Below, in pieces: positions 58,124-64,000 of a DNA stretch of 64,000 bases. A program made the position numbers and the translations under genes. The notes under the pieces were generated by a model. That model was not told the origin of the DNA and did no database searches. It worked only from the letters and a program-made list of their open reading frames with translations. Where the stretch lies: assembly GCF_010728725.1 (NCBI RefSeq), contig NZ_AP022606.1, positions 2,356,001 to 2,420,000 of the forward strand. Reading direction: 5' to 3'. Source of the DNA: Mycobacterium branderi. Lineage in GTDB: Bacteria; Actinomycetota; Actinomycetes; Mycobacteriales; Mycobacteriaceae. Position 1 is the first letter of the stretch; each line of letters opens with the position of its first letter.

Positions 58124-58786
58124 ATGAGTGACGCGGACTTTGCGATCCTGATCGATTTCGCCGCGGGCGGTTTGGTGCTGGCGGCGGTGCTGATCGTGTG
58201 GCGGCGCGACCTTCGGGCCATCGTTGGGCTTCTCGCCTGGCAAGGTGTTGCGCTTGCCGCGATCCCGCTGGTTCGCGGTGTGCACGAAGCCGACGCCGCG
58301 TTGATTGTCGTAGGCGGCGCGGTACTCGTGCTGCGCGCCGTGGTGTTGCCGCGGCTGCTGGCCCGTGCTGTGGGCGCCGAGCAACGCGACCAGCGCGACG
58401 CGACACCGCTGGTCAACACGGCCACCTCGCTGCTGATCGCCGCGGCGCTGACCGTTGTCGCGTTCGCGGTGAGCCAGCCGATAGCGAACCTGGAACCCAG
58501 CGCCACCACGAACGCGGTCCCGGCCGCGTTCGGGGTGGTTCTCATCGCCCTGTTCGTCATGACGACCCGCCGGCACGCCGTGTCGCAGGCGGCCGGATTT
58601 CTGATGCTGGACAACGGGATCGCCGCGACCGCGTTTCTGCTGACCGCCGGTGTACCGCTGATCGTCGAACTCGGTGCGTCGCTGGACGTGCTGTTCGCGG
58701 TGATCGTCATCGGAGTGCTCACCGGGCGGCTGCGACGCGCCTTCGGTGGCGCCGATCTCGACCAACTACAGGAGCTGCGCGACTGA
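58124..58786 (+). CDS. hycP: HyfE/HycP-like membrane subunit (NuoK family)
   Basis: 220 residues with six or seven transmembrane helices. The C-terminal half has [20 protein letters not shown] and [25 protein letters not shown], characteristic of HyfE/HycP and resembling NuoK with its membrane acidic residues. ATG at 58124, 12 bp after the hycD stop, with a GGGGGA ribosome-binding site. The TGA overlaps the hycQ ATG. Corresponds to Rv0085. Confidence 0.88.
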   Translation: MSDADFAILIDFAAGGLVLAAVLIVWRRDLRAIVGLLAWQGVALAAIPLVRGVHEADAALIVVGGAVLVLRAVVLPRLLARAVGAEQRDQRDATPLVNTATSLLIAAALTVVAFAVSQPIANLEPSATTNAVPAAFGVVLIALFVMTTRRHAVSQAAGFLMLDNGIAATAFLLTAGVPLIVELGASLDVLFAVIVIGVLTGRLRRAFGGADLDQLQELRD

Positions 58787-60255
58787 TGACAGCACTGCTA
58801 CTAGCCGCCATCCTCGCGCCGCTGGCCGCGGCGGGCGCCGCGGCGGCACTCGGGTGGCGCCGCCTCACCAGCACTGTGACCGTGCTCTCGGCGGCCACGG
58901 TGCTCGGCTGCGGTGCGGCGCTCTCCTTCACCGTCGGGTCACAGCAGTACTTCGTGCTGGGGGGCCTGCTGCGGGTCGATGCCCTCTGCGTCACCATGCT
59001 CATCGTCATCGGGATTGTCGGCACGCTGGCCACCTGGGCCAGCATCGGCTACATCGACGCCGAATGCGCCGACGGCCACACCGACGCCGGCGGAGCCAGG
59101 CTGTACGGGGCCCTGACACCAGCGTTCCTCGCCGCGATGGTCGTGGCGGTGTGCGCCAACAACATCGGCGTGATCTGGGTGGCCATCGAGGCCACCACGG
59201 TCATCACCGCGTTCCTGGTCGGTCACCGACGCACCCGCACCGCGCTCGAAGCGACCTGGAAATACGTCATCATCTGCTCGGTCGGCATCGCGATCGCCTT
59301 CCTGGGCACCGTGCTGCTGTACTTCGCCGCGCGCCACGCCGGCGCGTCGGCGGCGCTCGCACTGAATCTCGACGTTCTTGGCGCACACGCACACACCCTC
59401 GATCCGGCGGTCAGCAGGCTCGCCGGCGGTCTGCTGCTCATCGGCTACGGCGCCAAGGCCGGGCTGGCTCCCTTTCACACCTGGCTGGCCGATGCGCACA
59501 GCCAGGCGCCGGCCCCGGTGTCGGCGCTGATGAGCGGGGTGTTGCTGTCGGTGGCGATGTCGGTTTTGATCCGCATCACTCCGATCGTCGGCGCAGCCGC
59601 CGGTCCCACATTTCTGCGCGCCGGGCTGCTCACGGTCGGGTTGGTCACGCTGTTTGTCGCTGCGCTCATGCTGACGGTGACCGGCGATGTGAAGCGGATG
59701 CTGGCCTACTCCTCGATGGAAAATATGGGTTTGATCGCCATCGCCGCGGCGGCCGGGACCACGCTGGCGATCGCCGCGCTGTTGCTGCACGTCCTGGCAC
59801 ACGGCGTCGGCAAGACGGTGCTGTTTTTGGCCGGCGGACAACTTCAGGCCGCGCACGGCTCCACCGCCATCGCCGACATCACCGGCGTCGTGCAACGCTC
59901 ACACCTGATCGGCGGGTCGTTCGCCGTCGGGCTGATCGTCCTGCTGGGCTTGCCACCGTTCGCGATGTTCGCCAGCGAGCTGGCCCTGGCCCACGCACTG
60001 GCCGATGCCCGGTTGGCTTGGGTCCTTGGCGCCGCGATGCTGCTGATCGCCATCGCCTTCGCCGCGCTGGTGCGCAACGCGAGCCGCATGCTGCTCGGCC
60101 CTGCGGCCGCCGCGGCGCCCCCCATCACCGCGCCCACCACCGTCACCGCGGCCCTGCTCGTCGGCGTCGCCGCCTCGATCGTCCTCGGTGTCACCGCGGG
60201 CCCGTTGACCGACCTGTTCAGCACCGCCGCAGGCCAGCTCGGGGCGCTGCGATGA
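58786..60255 (+). CDS. hycQ: HyfF/HycQ-like proton-channel subunit (NuoN/NuoL family)
   Basis: 489 residues with about 13-14 helices. Conserved features: NNIGVIWVAIEATTVITAFLVGH, GYGAKAGLAPFHTWLADAHSQAPAPVSALMSGVLLSVAMSVLIRI (Lys plus TWLADAHSQAPAP) and KRMLAYSSMENMGLIAIAAAAG (Glu), then HVLAHGVGKTVLFLAGG. This is the second antiporter-like subunit of the complex. It overlaps its neighbours on both sides. Corresponds to Rv0086. Confidence 0.92.
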   Translation: MTALLLAAILAPLAAAGAAAALGWRRLTSTVTVLSAATVLGCGAALSFTVGSQQYFVLGGLLRVDALCVTMLIVIGIVGTLATWASIGYIDAECADGHTDAGGARLYGALTPAFLAAMVVAVCANNIGVIWVAIEATTVITAFLVGHRRTRTALEATWKYVIICSVGIAIAFLGTVLLYFAARHAGASAALALNLDVLGAHAHTLDPAVSRLAGGLLLIGYGAKAGLAPFHTWLADAHSQAPAPVSALMSGVLLSVAMSVLIRITPIVGAAAGPTFLRAGLLTVGLVTLFVAALMLTVTGDVKRMLAYSSMENMGLIAIAAAAGTTLAIAALLLHVLAHGVGKTVLFLAGGQLQAAHGSTAIADITGVVQRSHLIGGSFAVGLIVLLGLPPFAMFASELALAHALADARLAWVLGAAMLLIAIAFAALVRNASRMLLGPAAAAAPPITAPTTVTAALLVGVAASIVLGVTAGPLTDLFSTAAGQLGALR

Positions 60256-61730
60256 CGCCGGAATGGTCGCGGCAGCCGGTGTCGTCCGACGAACTGCGAG
60301 ACAGGGCCGAAGAACTCACGACCAACGGTTTCCGGCTGGCACTGGTCGCAGCGCACGACGATGCGGACCGGTTGCGGGTCGTCTATCTATTCCTCGCCGG
60401 GCGCCCTGACCGCCGCGTCGAGCTCGAATGCGTTCTGCCCGTTGATGATCCGTCGCTACCGTCGCTTGCATATTTGTCGTTTCCGGCTGGCCGCTTCGAA
60501 CGCGAAATGCTCGACCTGTACGGCATCAGCCCGATCGGGCATCCCCGGCCGCGCCGCCTGGTGCGCCACGCGCACTGGCCCGAAGCCTGGTATCCGATGC
60601 GGGCCGACGCGGGCCCGGCACCCGAATTCACGGCGACCGGTCACTTCCCGTTCGTCACCGTCGACGGCACCGGGGTGTATGAGATCCCGGTCGGCCCGGT
60701 GCATGCCGGGCTGATCGAACCCGGCCACTTCCGGTTCTCCGTCGTCGGTGAAACCGTGTTGCGCCTCAAGGCCCGGTTGTGGTTCGTGCACCGCGGCCTC
60801 GAACAACTCTTCCACGGCCGCATCGCAAGCGGCGCGGTCGATCTCGCCGAACGGGTCAGCGGCGACACTTCCGCCGCACACGCTCTCGCGCACAGTCTCG
60901 CCGTCGAAGACGCCCTTGGGATAGTGGTCCCCAACAATGTGCACCGGCTGCGGGCCCTGCTGATCGAACTCGAACGGCTCTACAACCATGCCGCCGATCT
61001 GGGCGCCCTTGCCAATGACGTCGGATTCGCCCTGGCCAACGCACACGCCCTGCGGATCCGCGAAGAACTACTCCGCATCAACGCCGCCGTCACCGGGCAC
61101 CGGCTGCTACGCGGGGCCATCCGACCGGGCGGCGTCACGCTGCATGCGCTTCCCGACGCGAGGCAGTTGCGGTCCATCGCGGCCGACCTTGCCGAGGTCG
61201 CCGAGCTGACGCTGGGAAACAGTGTCATCTACGACCGCTTCGCCGGCACCGCCATCCTGCCCGCCGACGACGCCTGCGCCATGGGCTGCCTGGGATACGT
61301 CGCCCGCGCTAGCGGCATCCGCACCGACGCCCGAGTCGAGCATCCCAGCGTCGCGCTGCCCGTCACCGAGATCACCCAGTCGGCCGGCGACGTCCTGGCC
61401 CGCTACACGGTCCGGCGCGACGAATTCGCCGCCTCCACCACGTTGGCCACCTACCTGGCCGAATCCCACACCGGCACCCTCGACTACCACACACCGACTC
61501 CCGTGGTGGGCGGCCCGCGCAGCGGTGTCGGCATCGTCGAAGGCTGGCGCGGCACCATCGTGCACCGCGTCGAGATCGCCGCCGATTGCCGCATCACCCG
61601 CGCCAAGATCGTCGACCCGTCCTGGTTCAACTGGCCGGCGCTTCCAGTCGCCATGGCCGACACGATCGTCCCCGACTTCCCGCTGACCAACAAGAGTTTC
61701 AACCTGTCCTACGCCGGCAACGATCTGTGA
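60252..61730 (+). CDS. hycE: hydrogenase-like large subunit HycE without nickel ligands (NuoCD-like)
   Basis: 492 residues, same length as Rv0087. The N-terminal NuoC-like domain includes FPAGRFEREMLDLYGISPIGHPRPRRLVRHAHWPEAWYPMR; the rest is the NuoD/HycE fold. Active [NiFe] enzymes need RxCGxC and DPCxxC. Here the first reads LAERVSGDTSAAHA (Ser203 and Thr206 for the cysteines) and the C-terminus reads FPLTNKSFNLSYAGNDL with no cysteine. So no nickel site can form and the protein cannot be a hydrogenase; a quinone- or other redox-linked role like complex I is more likely. Confidence 0.92.
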   Translation: MTPEWSRQPVSSDELRDRAEELTTNGFRLALVAAHDDADRLRVVYLFLAGRPDRRVELECVLPVDDPSLPSLAYLSFPAGRFEREMLDLYGISPIGHPRPRRLVRHAHWPEAWYPMRADAGPAPEFTATGHFPFVTVDGTGVYEIPVGPVHAGLIEPGHFRFSVVGETVLRLKARLWFVHRGLEQLFHGRIASGAVDLAERVSGDTSAAHALAHSLAVEDALGIVVPNNVHRLRALLIELERLYNHAADLGALANDVGFALANAHALRIREELLRINAAVTGHRLLRGAIRPGGVTLHALPDARQLRSIAADLAEVAELTLGNSVIYDRFAGTAILPADDACAMGCLGYVARASGIRTDARVEHPSVALPVTEITQSAGDVLARYTVRRDEFAASTTLATYLAESHTGTLDYHTPTPVVGGPRSGVGIVEGWRGTIVHRVEIAADCRITRAKIVDPSWFNWPALPVAMADTIVPDFPLTNKSFNLSYAGNDL

Positions 61731-61759
61731 ACACCGACGCCATTCCATCTGCCGTAGTA

Positions 61760-61779
61760 ATTTGCTAAAATTCGCAAAT
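61760..61779. promoter_or_regulatory. AT-rich dyad ATTTGC-N8-GCAAAT before the second arsR gene
   Basis: Perfect 6-bp arms (61760-61765 and 61774-61779), 43 bp before the TTG start of the second arsR gene and 30 bp after hycE. Same type as the dyads at 50436 and 54259. Confidence 0.6.
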
Positions 61780-61821
61780 AACTAACACAGTGTCGATTGT
61801 CAGTCGGGAGGGGAGGCCATC

Positions 61822-62178
61822 TTGGCGGACTCGCGCCAGCCGCTGTACCGGATGAAGGCGGAGTTCTTCAAAACGCTGGGTCATCCGGCCCGCATCCGGG
61901 TCCTCGAGCTGCTCAGTAGCCGCGAATACGCGGTCTCCGAGATGCTGCCCGAAGTCGGTGTCGAGCCGGCCAACCTGTCTCAGCAGCTGTCCATTCTGCG
62001 TCGCGCCGGCCTGGTGACTGCCCGCCGAGAGGGCTTGTCAGTGCGCTATGCGCTGACCTCACCGCAAGTCGCCGAGCTGCTGGTGGTCGCCAGGACCATC
62101 CTCACCGGAGTCGTCGCCGGCCAGGCCGAAACCCTCGAAGAAATCCCCGAATCCCTGCTGGCCGAGCCAACAGGCTGA
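61822..62178 (+). CDS. second ArsR-family regulator, paralogue of the Rv0081-like protein
   Basis: 118 residues. RQPLYRMKAEFFKTLGHPARIRVLELLSSREYAVSEMLPEVGVEPANLSQQLSILRRAGLVTARREGLSVRYALTSPQVAELLVVARTIL is very close to the regulator at 54354 (most of the helix-turn-helix is identical). The start appears to be TTG at 61822, preceded by a strong GGGAGGGGAGG. It follows hycE on the same strand but has its own upstream dyad, and precedes the malic-enzyme-like and pckA genes, which it may regulate. Confidence 0.88.
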   Translation: MADSRQPLYRMKAEFFKTLGHPARIRVLELLSSREYAVSEMLPEVGVEPANLSQQLSILRRAGLVTARREGLSVRYALTSPQVAELLVVARTILTGVVAGQAETLEEIPESLLAEPTG

Positions 62179-62187
62179 ACTAGCGAC

Positions 62188-62215
62188 AGGTGGGGTACCC
62201 CGCCTGCTCCCCACT
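62188..62215. terminator. GC-rich hairpin after the second arsR gene
   Basis: AGGTGGGGTACCCCGCCT (62188-62205) is a near-perfect 18-bp palindrome with one mismatch pair; GTGGGG can alternatively pair with CCCCAC at 62208-62213. It starts 10 bp after the arsR stop and is followed by TTTTCT at 62225-62230. Either a terminator or an operator for the next gene. Confidence 0.4.
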
Positions 62216-62275
62216 ACTTGCAGATTTTCTAACGTGCACATCTTACAGAGTCGGTTGTGCGAGAACGGAACGCCA

Positions 62276-63228
62276 GTGAAAACAAACAACCCCACTGAAA
62301 GGGCTGGCGGCGCGGGGGTCGAGACCGGCCCGGATGTCACCGGCATCGACGTGGGCGTCATCGGCGTGGCCCCGCCCCGGACACGAAGCCATGCGCCACG
62401 CCCCTGCGCCCGAGATACGGACCGGCTCGCGTGGACGGCGATGGAAGACTACGCAGCTCTGGTTCGCGACCGCACACCGATCCGCGCCGGGTGCCTGCCC
62501 TTGGCTCGCGCAGGCGCCGACACCGTGGCGGCACGCATTGCGGGTTTGCCGTCGCACGTGTCGGCCGTGTTCGTCGTGGGGACGGGGCCATCGGAATCGG
62601 CGAGCGTGCAGCTACGGGTGGCCAGCCTCAAGGGCCCGCTGGTCATCACTGAACTCGATGTGATCACCGCAGCCCTCGGGGGCGCGGCGATCATGACCCT
62701 GCGTCGTCGCGTTGTCGCGCCGCGACGCGGCCGAATCGTGGTGACCGGTGCCGAGGCCCTGCCGCGGCTCGGGCCGCTGCTGCGCGCCGCCGGCGGCGGC
62801 ACCTTCACCAGCTGGAACGAGAGTGACGCGCAGGCCTATCCACTCTGCGGCCTCATGGCGCACCACGACATCCTGATCGACCTGGCCGGAATTGCGCCCG
62901 ACAACTGCGCACCCGGGCGCACGCTGAGGCTGCCGCGCGAACGGTTCGACTACGGCGCACTCGTACTGCCCGGCCTGCTCAGCGCCCTGTGCAGGCACCA
63001 CACCGCGCGCTTGACGATCGACGTACTCGCCGCGTGCGCCCGGGCGCTGGCACTGATCGCCCCGCCCGACCAGATCCTGCCCGCACTGACCGAACCGTTA
63101 CTGGTACCCGCGGTGGCCAGGGAAGTGGCCCGGACGCTGGCCGAGCATCCCCACCACTGCCGTCCCGACACCGCTAGCACCCATCCCGTAACCAAGCCCC
63201 CAACATCGACGTCCGGAGGACAACCATC

Positions 63229-63232
<4 letters not shown>
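62276..63232 (+). CDS. malic-enzyme-like protein B (degenerate), coupled to pckA
   Basis: 318 residues from GTG 62276 (another GTG at 62234 is possible; neither has a strong ribosome-binding site). [13 protein letters not shown]...[88 protein letters not shown] aligns with protein A at 53163. [36 protein letters not shown] and [25 protein letters not shown] recall the C-terminal malic-enzyme blocks (AFPG.F.GAL; ILPS.FD..V..AVA.AV). The glycine-rich NAD motif is degenerate. The stop overlaps the pckA ATG (ATGA at 63229-63232). Confidence 0.6.

Positions 63233-64000
<768 letters not shown>

Noticed and set aside
60252..61730. Annotation as an active [NiFe] hydrogenase or formate hydrogenlyase
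   Set aside because: None of the four nickel-binding cysteines is present in the large subunit, and no maturation genes are seen in the window.

Overview
The window is a high-GC mycobacterial chromosome segment. From about 1 to 41.4 kb, gene order and protein families follow what I remember of Mycobacterium tuberculosis H37Rv Rv0862c to Rv0913c: moaC-mog-moaE, rpfA, moaD-moaA, cspB, fadE10, sepH, serC, fprB, citA, gltA2, the arf genes, prrBA, accD3, echA6. The arrangement, GTG starts, frequent ATGA/GTGA overlaps and the rpfA c-di-AMP riboswitch all fit a Mycobacterium other than the M. tuberculosis complex. PE_PGRS15, PPE13, spmT, the Rv0890c-Rv0895 block and Rv0907/ctpE are absent. Additions include pdxH, an FKBP, an ABC exporter with a P-loop kinase, and a MerR/Hsp18/J-domain stress cluster.

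Layout. 1-6.6 kb: helicase-like protein (partial), molybdenum-cofactor genes in two blocks around rpfA. 6.7-13.9 kb: cold-shock protein, FadE10, glutathionyl-hydroquinone-reductase-like protein, MFS transporter, small conserved proteins. 14-24.6 kb: MarR, rRNA methyltransferase, SepH, serine biosynthesis, AurF-like diiron oxygenase, FprB, two citrate synthases, PdxH. 24.7-29.8 kb: amine-oxidase/desaturase-like flavoprotein with an apparent CTG start, FKBP, shortened arfABC, PrrBA. 29.9-34.2 kb: the inserted ABC and stress genes. 34.2-41.4 kb: AccD3, EchA6, metallo-beta-lactamase-fold protein, Rv0909/Rv0910-like pair, VOC, cupin and carotenoid-oxygenase-like proteins.

41.6-48.4 kb is an accessory island next to tRNA-Arg(CCT). 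It holds a fused antitoxin/toxin remnant cut at the tRNA boundary, a translationally coupled pair (recombinase-fold protein with atypical catalytic residues plus a DDE-like protein), two helix-turn-helix proteins, and a coupled DUF6932-like/unknown gene pair. 48.5-53.1 kb carries an SbtA-type bicarbonate transporter, a DUF5313 protein and two convergent FadA5/FadA6-like thiolases.

54.3-61.7 kb is the counterpart of Rv0081-Rv0087: an ArsR regulator and six overlapping genes for a membrane complex related to group 4 hydrogenases and complex I. Its large subunit lacks the nickel-binding cysteines. Two paralogous proteins that look like degenerate malic enzymes flank this operon. A second ArsR gene precedes the right-hand one, which overlaps by ATGA with a GTP-type PEP carboxykinase gene running off the window. 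Similar AT-rich inverted repeats lie upstream of both arsR genes and of the first thiolase. I read this right-hand block as a redox/C4-carbon module under ArsR control; that is inference.
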